Shown here piece by piece: positions 1 through 7,418 of a DNA stretch of 17,503 bases. Below the pieces are notes generated by a model. The model searched no databases. It worked only from the letters and a program-made list of their open reading frames with translations, and had not been told where the DNA came from. Location of the stretch: assembly GCA_020343575.1 (NCBI GenBank), contig CP070801.1, positions 248,369-265,871 of the forward strand, given 5' to 3'. The DNA is from Candidatus Aenigmatarchaeota archaeon. Lineage in GTDB: Archaea; Aenigmatarchaeota; Aenigmatarchaeia; QMZP01. Every line of letters starts with the position of its first letter. The stretch's first letter is position 1. A program made the translations under genes and the position numbers.

Positions 1-1
1 C

Positions 2-562
2 TGGCGGATGCTGAGAAAGCATTGTTGGATGCTCAAGAGAAAGTTTGACATCAACATGACCTACATGGTAAAGGAGGCTGATGCAGGCCTCATAGTGAAA
101 AAGCAGAGTGAAACAATAGAGATCGAAGATGTGCTAACCTTCACTAGGGCCCTGTCCCTCGAGGGTCTGGAGATAGATCCTGGTTCATATTTCCTTGAGG
201 TATGGGCGGACTTTGATGAGTTCTCTGTTAAGGATGTTGACGGGTTTGAGATCGTCGAGTTCTCCCTACTTGACATGTTTTTCGCTGTTATTCCATGGCT
301 GATACTAGTTCTGGTACTGGTCACCTTTGGCTACTTCGGCAGGCTTAGGTACATTAAATGGAAACTCAGCAGGGTCAGGTATCCACTACCCGTGAACTTC
401 GGTAAGATCCCCAGGAAAAGCGACAAGGCATTCTGGCTGGGTAAGATCGCTGACACTGATAGGGATGCCTGGTACGATTCGAAGGATCTCATGACCCACA
501 TCCTGATAGCAGGATCAACAGGAGCAGGAAAATCTGTTGGGGCCTCTATATATTTTGAGTAG
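2..562 (+). CDS. HerA/DUF87-type membrane ATPase, N-terminal part (ends at in-frame TAG)
   Basis: This is the front part of one gene that continues in the same frame to 1444. Numbering from the ATG at 8, residues about 14-85 look like an extracytoplasmic beta-sandwich domain, followed by a hydrophobic membrane segment at about 91-112. A basic stretch and a perfect Walker A motif GSTGAGKS (169-176) follow, so the ATPase would be cytoplasmic. The reading stops at TAG 560-562, just after the P-loop helix. Nucleotides 1-45 in frame 1 read LADAEKALLDAQEKV and then hit TGA. Dropping one T from GTTTGAC joins this to DINMTY, so the gene probably starts upstream of the window and carries a one-base shift near 46. 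The ATG at 8 is therefore probably not a real start. HerA-like ATPases are hexameric motors for DNA or protein translocation; the substrate here is unknown. Confidence 0.7.
   Translation, partial: WRMLRKHCWMLKRKFDINMTYMVKEADAGLIVKKQSETIEIEDVLTFTRALSLEGLEIDPGSYFLEVWADFDEFSVKDVDGFEIVEFSLLDMFFAVIPWLILVLVLVTFGYFGRLRYIKWKLSRVRYPLPVNFGKIPRKSDKAFWLGKIADTDRDAWYDSKDLMTHILIAGSTGAGKSVGASIYFE
560..562 (+). other. In-frame amber codon inside the HerA-like ATPase gene
   Basis: The context is TTT GAG TAG GCC CTG GAG. Coding similarity to the ATPase family continues without shift on both sides: the P-loop lies 28 codons upstream and a conserved VVVFDPTAQW strand 8 codons downstream. A single G-to-T change from GAG would explain it, as would TAG read as an amino acid. 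No amber suppressor tRNA or pylS is visible in this window. Confidence 0.75.
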
Positions 563-1444
563 GCCCTGGAGAAGAAAATACCTGTTGTTGTTTTTGACCC
601 CACTGCCCAGTGGACAGGATTTGTAAGGTCATGTAAGGATGATCATGTTCTGAAGTATTATTCAAAATTCAGGATGGATAAGAGACACACAAAACCATAC
701 AAGGGAATGATATTTGATATCGAAGATCCGCACCTCGACCTGGACTTCAAGAAATACATGAATCCTGGGGAGCTCACCATCTTTACCATGACTAACCTGA
801 AGGCTGGGGAGTATGACATAGCCATCAAGTGTATAGTGGATTGCATGTTCAGGATAAAGTGGGAGGAATCCACTGAACTGAAGATGATAGTGGTTTTCGA
901 TGAGGTTCACAGGCTTTTGGAAAAGTATGGAGGAATCGGTGGTTACATATCACTTGAGAAGGCATGCAGGGAGTTCAGGAAGTGGGGAATAGGAGTGATA
1001 ATGTGTTCTCAGGTCCTGGCGGACTTCAAGGAGGCCATAGCAGGTAACGTTTTAACAGACATACAGCTTAACACAAAATCCCTGGTTGACATAGGGAAGG
1101 TTAAAGAGAAATACGGTCCCATCTATGCCCAGAGGGTCTCAAGGCAGGGCATAGCGGTAGGAATGATCCAGCACCCGAGATATAATGAAGGAAAACCATG
1201 GTTCATCAACTTCAGACCGCCCTACCACAACCCACACAAGATAAGCAATGAAGAAATGAAGATGTACAAGGAGTTTGCAGCGAAGTTGGACAGCATCGAG
1301 ATGAGGATAGAGATCATGAAGAGAGAGGGTAAGGACGTGTTTGACATAGAACTGGAGCTGAAGCTTGCGAAAGATAAACTAAAGCAGGGAAGGTTCAGAA
1401 TGGCTAAGATATATATAGAATCCCTTGAAAAGTATTTTAGGTAG
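563..1444 (+). CDS. HerA/DUF87-type ATPase, C-terminal part, same frame after the TAG
   Basis: This is the same frame as the upstream part. Straight after the TAG it reads ALEKKIPVVVFDPTAQWTG, the strand after the P-loop typical of this ATPase family, so the two pieces are one protein. Counting from the first downstream ATG (674), Walker B is MIVVFDEVHRLLE at 71-83, with D76 and E77 as the Mg/catalytic acids. CSQV at about residue 116 resembles the sensor strand. The last 50 or so residues are a charged helical tail. A protein starting at 674 would lack the P-loop and could not be an active ATPase alone. The terminal TAG (1442-1444) is followed in frame by only 13 codons and then TGA. The coiled-coil gene starts 7 nt downstream, so the two are probably co-transcribed. 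Confidence 0.7.
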   Translation, partial: ALEKKIPVVVFDPTAQWTGFVRSCKDDHVLKYYSKFRMDKRHTKPYKGMIFDIEDPHLDLDFKKYMNPGELTIFTMTNLKAGEYDIAIKCIVDCMFRIKWEESTELKMIVVFDEVHRLLEKYGGIGGYISLEKACREFRKWGIGVIMCSQVLADFKEAIAGNVLTDIQLNTKSLVDIGKVKEKYGPIYAQRVSRQGIAVGMIQHPRYNEGKPWFINFRPPYHNPHKISNEEMKMYKEFAAKLDSIEMRIEIMKREGKDVFDIELELKLAKDKLKQGRFRMAKIYIESLEKYFR

Positions 1445-1451
1445 ATGACAA

Positions 1452-2807
1452 ATGCCGGAAAAGAAACCCAAAAAGACGGAATCTGAGGAGAACGTTATAA
1501 CACCAGAGGAGTTTGAGAAGCTGGAGGAGAAAGAGACAAAGAAGAAGTTCCTCGGATTTGTGAAAAAAAGAAAAGAGGAAGAGCCAGAAAAACCGAAAGA
1601 GGAAAAGCCAGCGGAGCCAAGGGAAAAAATCTCGCTGGACACCCTTAACCTGAAAGTGGAAAAGCTGGGAGGAAAGATAGAATCTCTGGAAGAGATAAGG
1701 CACACGGTTGATGAGAGGTTCTCAAGGCTATCAGAGGAGATAGGAGAGCTCAGGTCCTCCATTCTGGAGAAGGACAGGGCTTTTGACAAGGTCGAGGCAG
1801 GGTTCAGCAGGATGGAGGAGATTGTTGAGGAGCTGGAACCCACCAAATTGAGGAAGGAACTCGACAAAAAAAGTGAGGGTATTGTTAAAAACCAGGCCAA
1901 GATAGAAGCCTTAGGTTTTCAGATAAAGGAGTTGTCAAAGACCATCAAGGGTTTCAGGGATTTACTTGGAAAGATAAAGGATGTCAAGAACCTTGTAAAC
2001 ATATCCAATGAGATGAGTAAAATCTTTACAAAGGTACAGCAGGAGAGGAGAACCATAAGCAAGACCGCTGGAAAGATAGAGACCATTTTTTCTGAGCTGA
2101 GCAAAAAGGTATCCGAGTTCGATACGTACAAGGACAAGGTGGACTTCAATGCAGAGACCATGCACGATCTGATGAAATCCCTGGATATGCTGGAGATTAA
2201 GCTAGAAGACGTATTGAAAAAGGAGGATATGACAAAGATTAATGAAAAGATCAAGAAAATGGAAATAACCCTCAAGGATGATGTGCAGGACATAAAGGAT
2301 ATTGTGAACATGCTGGTTTCGTCACTAAAGAAGACAAACCTCAAGGAGATTCTAGATAAGCAGGGCATTGAATCCGTAGGCAGCATCAGTGACAGGGTAA
2401 ACCAGCTGCAGAAGAGGCTAGAAGCTGTAGAGGGTCTTGCTGGTGGACTGGGTTCCCTGCAAAACGATATCGAGGCATTGAGAAGGGGCATGGACAGTCT
2501 GAAAACCAAGGCAGAGACCACTGAAAGGGTGGAAAGGAAGGTTGTGGAAGAGAAGAAAATGGTGGAAAAGAGGAGAGTGACTGACGCTCTCTCAGATATG
2601 ATTGCTTACGTAAGAAATTGTCTAAATCTGGGCTACACAACGAAACAGATAAAGAAGGAGCTTCTGGAAAAGGGATGGCCTAGGAAGACCATTAATGAGA
2701 TATTACTCAGGGAAATTATCAGGATGAGGAAAGAAGCGAGAGCGAAGGAATCCAGTGAGTCAGGCAAGCTGAAAATGAAGGAGATGATAGTTAGCCCGAC
2801 ATACTGA
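1452..2807 (+). CDS. Long coiled-coil protein with C-terminal helical GW module
   Basis: This 451-residue protein is almost entirely charged and helical. A Lys/Glu/Pro-rich disordered N-terminus (about 1-65) is followed by heptad-like coiled coils from about 66 to 370, with no signal peptide or membrane segment. Near the C-terminus (about 383-417) is a compact helical module with the pattern YVRNCLNLGYTTKQIKKELL then KGWPRKTINEIL. This matches the small G-Y-x(4)-I-x(4)-L/GWP two-helix module seen at the ends of many archaeal membrane-associated proteins. I do not recognise a named family. The coiled coil is loosely reminiscent of archaellum accessory FlaC/D/E-type proteins, but no motif proves this. 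It lies 7 nt after the HerA-like gene, so it may be an adaptor or scaffold for that ATPase (inference). It ends with TGA. Confidence 0.8.
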   Translation: MPEKKPKKTESEENVITPEEFEKLEEKETKKKFLGFVKKRKEEEPEKPKEEKPAEPREKISLDTLNLKVEKLGGKIESLEEIRHTVDERFSRLSEEIGELRSSILEKDRAFDKVEAGFSRMEEIVEELEPTKLRKELDKKSEGIVKNQAKIEALGFQIKELSKTIKGFRDLLGKIKDVKNLVNISNEMSKIFTKVQQERRTISKTAGKIETIFSELSKKVSEFDTYKDKVDFNAETMHDLMKSLDMLEIKLEDVLKKEDMTKINEKIKKMEITLKDDVQDIKDIVNMLVSSLKKTNLKEILDKQGIESVGSISDRVNQLQKRLEAVEGLAGGLGSLQNDIEALRRGMDSLKTKAETTERVERKVVEEKKMVEKRRVTDALSDMIAYVRNCLNLGYTTKQIKKELLEKGWPRKTINEILLREIIRMRKEARAKESSESGKLKMKEMIVSPTY

Positions 2808-2831
2808 AACCCCAACTGACATTTTCTTAAC

Positions 2832-2840
2832 AATTTATAT
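2832..2840 (+). promoter_or_regulatory. TATA-like box for tRNA-Thr
   Basis: AATTTATAT is centred about 27 nt before the first base of the tRNA, the standard archaeal TATA-to-start distance. It is AT-rich against the flanking sequence. Confidence 0.45.
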
Positions 2841-2863
2841 CAAGAATTCAATTAGTTATTCAA

Positions 2864-2936
2864 GCCTCAGTAGCTCAGTAGGTAGAGCGATCGCCTCGTA
2901 AGCGATAGGTCGGGGGTTCAAATCCCTCCTGGGGCT
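2864..2936 (+). tRNA. tRNA-Thr (anticodon CGT)
   Basis: This 73-nt cloverleaf folds fully. The 7-bp acceptor stem is GCCTCAG/CTGGGGC with one G-T pair. The D stem is GCTC/GAGC, and the anticodon stem is ATCGC/GCGAT with loop CTCGTAA, giving anticodon CGT, which reads ACG. The variable region has 5 nt, and the T stem is GGGGG/CCCTC with loop TTCAAAT. The discriminator base is T73, as is common in archaeal tRNA-Thr. CCA is not encoded and there is no intron. Confidence 0.96.
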
Positions 2937-2999
2937 CTTATTTCGGTAAAAACCTCACAAAATCGAAATCAAGGTAATGCATATTACTTCTTTTAAAGC

Positions 3000-3449
3000 A
3001 TGGACAAAACAAAATTCGTGGCATTGGTAATAGCAGTCTTGCTGCTGTTAGTATTGCCTTATGGCGCATCCGGTGAAGTGACAACCCCATATATAGAAAT
3101 CGAATATCCTAGAGACGGACAGACCGTTGGTGAAAGGACAGAATTGGTAGTTGTTGCCGAGGGTTACGACCTTAGAAACCCATTTGTTTCGATAGAAGGA
3201 GAGCATGGAATAGCTGTGGGGTTTCCGTTAGAGGGCTGTATTTATAGCGCACCTGGAGTTACAGACCTTGAAGGCACTGATTTAACAACCATTCCACAAC
3301 CTCCAGGACCAATGAAGATGTACTGCAAAACGGAGATAAACCTTGGCAGCTTTCAAGGAGAAAGAATAAGACTTAGTGTTAGCGTATTGGAAAACAATGA
3401 AATACTAATGGACAGTGTGGGGTTGTTTGTCTCTGGACAATGCGTATAA
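3000..3449 (+). CDS. Small secreted protein with Ig-like fold, unknown function
   Basis: The 149-residue product starts with a classic signal peptide: a basic n-region MDKTK, a hydrophobic core at about 7-20, and a probable cleavage after ASG at residue 25. The mature part begins with a strand pattern (IEIEYPRDGQTV) typical of bacterial/archaeal Ig-like or carbohydrate-associated beta-sandwich domains. It has three cysteines (80, 109, 148). There is no membrane anchor at the C-terminus. I do not recognise a named family. It is a monocistronic gene between the tRNA and the radical SAM gene, ends with TAA, and is followed by a T-rich stretch. Confidence 0.75.
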   Translation: MDKTKFVALVIAVLLLLVLPYGASGEVTTPYIEIEYPRDGQTVGERTELVVVAEGYDLRNPFVSIEGEHGIAVGFPLEGCIYSAPGVTDLEGTDLTTIPQPPGPMKMYCKTEINLGSFQGERIRLSVSVLENNEILMDSVGLFVSGQCV

Positions 3450-3495
3450 GGCAATCTATTGCAGTGGGTAATAAGATCGTAACGACAATCAATAA

Positions 3496-3519
3496 TCTAT
3501 TTTTTAATCTGTTTTCCAA
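3496..3519 (+). terminator. T-run terminator after the small secreted protein, overlapping a TATA-like box
   Basis: The stretch contains a run of six T followed by further T-rich sequence (TCTGTTTTCC) 50-70 nt after the stop at 3449. This resembles archaeal oligo-T termination. TTTTTTAA also sits about 27 nt before the ATG at 3529, so it may double as the TATA box of the next, possibly leaderless, gene. Confidence 0.35.
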
Positions 3520-3528
3520 TTTCTCATT

Positions 3529-4389
3529 ATGAAAGAGGCAAGTTTCTACAAAAAACTGGGAAAGAAGAAAGTTCAATGTTTTCTCTGTCCCAGGCATTGC
3601 ACGATAATGGAGGGAAAGACTGGTTTCTGTGGCGTAAGGAAGAATGTAGACGGTGTATTGAAATCGCTGGTCTATGGCAAGCCCTGTGCAGTAAATATAG
3701 ATCCTATAGAAAAGAAACCCCTCTACCATTTCAAGCCAGGGACGGTCTGCCTTTCCTTGGGAACAGTCGGGTGCAATCTGGACTGTTCGTTCTGTCAGAA
3801 CTGGGACATATCGCATCCGAAAACAATCTTTGGTGAGAATCTCCCACCAGAAAGGGTTATAGAGTTTTGTAAGCAGCATAACTTACCTGGCATAGCATAC
3901 ACATATAATGAGCCAACCATCTGGATAGAGTTCGCACTGGATACAATGAAGCTCGCGAAAAAGGAGGGTCTCTACAACGTATGGGTTTCCAATGGCTATA
4001 CGAATCCTGAACCCGTGAAGAATGTCAGCAAATATCTGGATGCAATAAACGTGGACCTAAAGGGTGATGTAAAGTTCTACAAGAGATTATGCGGCATTCC
4101 GAATGAAGAACCCGTAAAGAAATCACTTTTGATTTACAAAAAAGCAGGGGTCCATATAGAGGTCACAAACCTTCTGATACCAGGGTTCAATGACAAGCCA
4201 GAACAGACAGAGAGGCTCGTTCTCTGGGTTGCTGAGAACCTTGGGAAGGGAACCCCTTTCCATTTCAGCAGGTTCTTTCCCCATTTCAGGATGCGCGACA
4301 CCCCCATAACACCCATGGAAACCCTGAAGAAGGCAGAAGACATCGCTAAAAAGCACGGGATGAAACATGTACACCTAGGGAACGTTTAA
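3529..4389 (+). CDS. amrS: AmrS-like radical SAM protein (AmmeMemoRadiSam family), short C-terminus
   Basis: The 286-residue protein has the family's N-terminal CxLCPRHC...GFCGVR block (17-37), then DPIEKKPLYHFKPG. The radical SAM cluster motif GCNLDCSFCQNW follows, with C82, C86 and C89 as the 4Fe-4S ligands. Further family motifs are GIAYTYNEPTIW, VSNGY, DAINVDLKG and HFSRFFPHFRM. It should bind a 4Fe-4S cluster and SAM in the cytoplasm. The substrate of this family is not established in my knowledge. Family members usually continue after the final GNV for about 40-50 residues with a Cys-rich tail. Here TAA follows GNV directly, and only 25 nt separate the stop from the next gene. The usual partners AMMECR1 and Memo are not in this window. 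Confidence 0.88.
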   Translation: MKEASFYKKLGKKKVQCFLCPRHCTIMEGKTGFCGVRKNVDGVLKSLVYGKPCAVNIDPIEKKPLYHFKPGTVCLSLGTVGCNLDCSFCQNWDISHPKTIFGENLPPERVIEFCKQHNLPGIAYTYNEPTIWIEFALDTMKLAKKEGLYNVWVSNGYTNPEPVKNVSKYLDAINVDLKGDVKFYKRLCGIPNEEPVKKSLLIYKKAGVHIEVTNLLIPGFNDKPEQTERLVLWVAENLGKGTPFHFSRFFPHFRMRDTPITPMETLKKAEDIAKKHGMKHVHLGNV

Positions 4390-4393
4390 ATAT
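4386..4393 (+). promoter_or_regulatory. TATA-like box for the gene at 4415
   Basis: TTTAAATA lies about 26 nt before the ATG at 4415 and partly inside the stop codon of the preceding gene. The spacing implies a leaderless or nearly leaderless transcript. Confidence 0.4.
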
Positions 4394-4414
4394 CCTGCGA
4401 GGGAAAATGGTTTT

Positions 4415-4849
4415 ATGGACGACAAACTGACGGAAAAGGTTAACAAGAAATTGAAAGAGGGTTGGATAAAGTCAACCATGATGATAGAGGTCCTTGCAGT
4501 CACAGAAGAGGCAGCAAAGGAATCCCTGGAAAAGCACATAGATAGGATGGAAAAGGAGGAAAAGGCCCTTATTTACAGAAAGAATTTCAAAAAGATTGAC
4601 AAGGTCAAGAATCCCCTCCCAAAAATCACAGAAGCATATTCCAATGTCGTTGAACTGGAACTGTTGACCCAGAACTACGACAAGCTTGTCTACATGGTTA
4701 TGACCTATGTTCCCTCCAGTGTTGAGATTCTGGAGCCCGGGCACATAAAGATGGACATGGGTGAAGCGCAGGGGGTCCTTAACTCAATAGCAGAACTAAT
4801 CCACAAGTTCGCAGCAGCAGGAATAGGCGGCGTTATAATTGGGACCTAG
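4415..4849 (+). CDS. Conserved-looking hypothetical cytoplasmic protein
   Basis: This 144-residue acidic/basic mixed protein has no signal peptide or membrane segment. It reads as an alpha/beta protein: a helix-rich charged front (1-60), a central strand-rich part with ELELLTQNYDKLVYMVMTYVPSSVEIL, and a C-terminal helix ending in a Gly-rich AAGIGGVIIGT. Well-balanced codon use and clear amphipathic patterns support a real gene. I do not recognise the family. Its TAG stop is followed in frame by 11 codons and then TGA. The 3' end overlaps the 3' end of purC on the other strand by 17 nt (convergent). Confidence 0.7.
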   Translation: MDDKLTEKVNKKLKEGWIKSTMMIEVLAVTEEAAKESLEKHIDRMEKEEKALIYRKNFKKIDKVKNPLPKITEAYSNVVELELLTQNYDKLVYMVMTYVPSSVEILEPGHIKMDMGEAQGVLNSIAELIHKFAAAGIGGVIIGT

Positions 4850-5792
4850 ATTTATTATTTACAAGAACCTTTCTCAGGTTTTTGACTATTCTTCTATTTG
4901 TTGGTGGCTCTTGTGGCAACTCGAGTTCTTCACCGGAAAGCAGATAATAAACCTTCAGCACCCTCTCTGTTGCCCCTCTGATTATGTCCTCTGGAAGTCT
5001 TGGGGGTTCACCTTCTCCTCTAAAGCCTTTGGATTCTGAATAATCTCTTACTGGCTGTTTATCAATCCAGTCTGGATTTTTTCCCTCTTCAAAGGCTTCT
5101 CTCCAGTTATCTACTGTCAACCACCTCGAGGAATCGTGTGTCAAGGCTTCATCAATAAGTATCAAATCATATTTACCTCTCTTCCCGAACTCGAATTTTG
5201 TGTCAGCGAGCATTCCTCCCTGCTTATATGCCATTTGGTCTCCCCTTTCGAACAGTTCTATAGCAACTTCTGTAATCGGATCCCAAACAGGACCAACTAT
5301 TTTCCTGGCCTGAGAATGGGTTACGGGTTCGTCATGTCCTGTCTCTGCCTTAGTGGTTGGTGTGATTATGGGTTTATCAAGCTTCTGATTCTTTTTCATA
5401 CCCTTGGGAATCTTTATGCCGCACACCTCCCCATCACTTTGGTAGGCTCTCCATGCAGAACCTGTCAGGATTCCCCTAACAACAACCTCAATCGGATATG
5501 GGTCAGTTCCCAGAACTATCATACAGTTGGGATCAGGAGATTTTAGAAAATGATTCTCAACTATATCCTCTGTGTTGCTGAATGCGTAAATCGTTGTCTG
5601 GGTAAGACCGAATCCTTTGTGGGGTATGCAATCCTTATACACCACATCATGGGTTGATATTCTGTCTGTTGTTACAAAAATCAATCTTCCTCCACCGATT
5701 CTGTAAACATCCCTTACCTTTCCTCTTTTTGCCAGCTCAGGACCCACTATATTGCTTTCTCTCAGGACAAGATAATTCGGATCTATTTCCAT
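4833..5792 (-). CDS. purC: Phosphoribosylaminoimidazole-succinocarboxamide (SAICAR) synthase
   Basis: PurC joins CAIR and aspartate with ATP to give SAICAR in de novo purine synthesis. The 319-residue protein has the family signatures in order: GKVRDVYRIGGGRLIFVTTDRIS near the N-terminus, the VVVRGILTGSAWRAY block, then ELFERGDQMAYKQGGMLADTKFEFG, and DEALTHDSSRW near residue 220. It carries the longer C-terminal arm (about 230-319) found in the larger PurC subgroup. The ATG at 5792 gives a natural N-terminus (MEIDPNYLVLRESNI). A TATA-like ATATAT at about 5830-5838 lies upstream. It is divergent from purB, whose product uses SAICAR, so the pair is a two-gene pathway unit. Stop TAA. Confidence 0.95.
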   Translation of the reverse strand: MEIDPNYLVLRESNIVGPELAKRGKVRDVYRIGGGRLIFVTTDRISTHDVVYKDCIPHKGFGLTQTTIYAFSNTEDIVENHFLKSPDPNCMIVLGTDPYPIEVVVRGILTGSAWRAYQSDGEVCGIKIPKGMKKNQKLDKPIITPTTKAETGHDEPVTHSQARKIVGPVWDPITEVAIELFERGDQMAYKQGGMLADTKFEFGKRGKYDLILIDEALTHDSSRWLTVDNWREAFEEGKNPDWIDKQPVRDYSESKGFRGEGEPPRLPEDIIRGATERVLKVYYLLSGEELELPQEPPTNRRIVKNLRKVLVNNKSRSQL

Positions 5793-5828
5793 AAAATCAC
5801 AAAATTATTTTCTACATAATTATCGAGA

Positions 5829-5839
5829 AGTTATATATT
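5829..5839. promoter_or_regulatory. Shared TATA-like element between divergent purC and purB
   Basis: AGTTATATATT is nearly symmetric and the only clear TATA-like core in the purC-purB gap. On the minus strand it is about 40 nt from the purC start. On the plus strand it would start transcription near 5860, upstream of the purB ATG at 5919 but downstream of the ATG at 5850. Confidence 0.35.
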
Positions 5840-5918
5840 CTTAACCAGTATGCATTACCATTGTAGTGATTTCCGAATAACAATAAAAGAATTCCATCCA
5901 ATTTTAAACAAGATTTTT

Positions 5919-7418
5919 ATGCCATCCCAAATACCAAAAAAAGAACTTGACACAGCATATAAGAAAATAAAAGCTCTCATGGGATTTCTATCTTCTGATT
6001 CAGAGAGATATCTAGAAAAAGATGTAATCGGTTATGTTATGCCTGATGCAATGCATAGTTACATGCTTGGCGGTTTAAGAACCTATTCACATGTTTTGGG
6101 TGAATTGGGAGAAACACCCCAAGAGGTTGCAGATGAAATAGTAAGTAAAGTTAGAAGGGAAAATGTCCCATTCAAACTTACAAGAAAATGGGAAGATAAA
6201 ATAAGGCATGATATAAGAGGAATGGTAAGGAACGCTCAAAGGGTACTCAGCACAAGAGCCAAGAATTTCCTGTACCCTGGGCTGACAAGTTATGATTTAG
6301 TAAATACTGCACATGGAATGGCCCGGAAAGATTTTGCGTACGAACTAATGATACCCAAGTCTATTGAATTTTCTAGGTCGCTCATTGGAAGAGGGCGAGA
6401 ACATAAAGATACTGTTTTAACAGGGAGAACACACAAACAGCATGCGGCGGCTACCACAGTAGCCCACTACTTCTCTGAGATTCTCGGTGGATTTATCCCG
6501 GGTATATCTGGTTACAGAAACTCAGCTGATGAGTTGAGAGGTAAGCTTTCAGGATTTGTTGGAACTAACGCAACTAAGGTTTTACTATTCGATACAGATC
6601 CTGAAGAAATTGATAGGAGGTTCTTTGAACTTATAGGACTTAAAAGAGATGAGACCACTGGTCAAGTTGTACATCAGTACTGGTACAACAAATACTTTTC
6701 GGAATTTGTCAATACGCTAGGATCAATAGCGAAATTTGCAAACGATGTCAGGAATTACCAACAAACTGAAGTAGGTGAGATGTTCGAACAGATGCTTGAT
6801 GAGCAGGTTGGTTCTTCAACAGGAGCCCATAAGAAGAACCCGATAACCACAGAACAACTTTGTGGTATGAGATGGACTCAGTTGGTTGCACAGCTCTTTG
6901 CATCCTACGCGGATTTCATGACAGATTTCCAAAGAGATTTGAGAGATTCTGCTAACAAGAGAATCTACATAGAAAACATGACAAACCTTGGTTATGGAAT
7001 GATTAAGAAAGCGACAAATGTAGCAAAGAAAATGACAATAAGAAAGGAAAAGATGGCTGAGAACCTAGGAATAACACAGGGTCTGATATGTGCGGAGCCA
7101 CTTCAGACATATCTGCAGCGATGGCTGGGATTAAACACAGATAGGTTTTTTGATGCTCATGAATATGTAAGAAAGTTGAGTGATAAAGCAAGGAAAGAAG
7201 GAAAATCCTTTATAGATTTGGCTAAGAAAAGAAAAATTATTCAAAGAGCTTTACAGGATGCTCCGGAAGAGAAAAAGGAGATGATACTGAATCCCGAGAA
7301 GTATTTGGGAACATGTTTAAAGGGTTTCGAACGCGATTCACAAAAATGGGAAAAAGAACTTTACAGTCTCGAGAAAGATGTTGAGAAACATATAGAGATG
7401 GCAAGCAATAGAATCTAA
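5919..7418 (+). CDS. purB: Adenylosuccinate lyase, divergent
   Basis: PurB cleaves fumarate from SAICAR and from adenylosuccinate. From the ATG at 5919 the protein has 499 residues; an in-frame ATG at 5850 would add 23 more, but it lies ahead of the start predicted from the TATA-like box. Fumarase/ASL superfamily regions are visible: GLTSYDLVNTA, GRTHKQHAAATT (His172), GFVGTNA, the QTEVGE helix, and the catalytic signature loop at 298-308. That loop reads GSSTGAHKKNP instead of the usual GSSxMPxKxNP. The catalytic Ser and the Lys/Asn remain, but Met-Pro is Gly-Ala. THKQ also replaces the usual THGQ or THLQ. The gene is more AT-rich than its neighbours. Its stop overlaps the stop of the convergent ATP-grasp gene. 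Purine role is supported by purC next door. Confidence 0.88.
   Translation: MPSQIPKKELDTAYKKIKALMGFLSSDSERYLEKDVIGYVMPDAMHSYMLGGLRTYSHVLGELGETPQEVADEIVSKVRRENVPFKLTRKWEDKIRHDIRGMVRNAQRVLSTRAKNFLYPGLTSYDLVNTAHGMARKDFAYELMIPKSIEFSRSLIGRGREHKDTVLTGRTHKQHAAATTVAHYFSEILGGFIPGISGYRNSADELRGKLSGFVGTNATKVLLFDTDPEEIDRRFFELIGLKRDETTGQVVHQYWYNKYFSEFVNTLGSIAKFANDVRNYQQTEVGEMFEQMLDEQVGSSTGAHKKNPITTEQLCGMRWTQLVAQLFASYADFMTDFQRDLRDSANKRIYIENMTNLGYGMIKKATNVAKKMTIRKEKMAENLGITQGLICAEPLQTYLQRWLGLNTDRFFDAHEYVRKLSDKARKEGKSFIDLAKKRKIIQRALQDAPEEKKEMILNPEKYLGTCLKGFERDSQKWEKELYSLEKDVEKHIEMASNRI

Noticed and set aside
5136..5546. Open frame of 136 codons on the plus strand
   Set aside because: It lies fully antisense to purC, whose protein motifs are unmistakable, and its translation has no domain pattern.
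5850..5918. Earlier purB start at 5850
   Set aside because: The ATG lies ahead of the transcription start predicted from the TATA-like box at about 5834, and the extra 23 residues show no family pattern. It remains possible.
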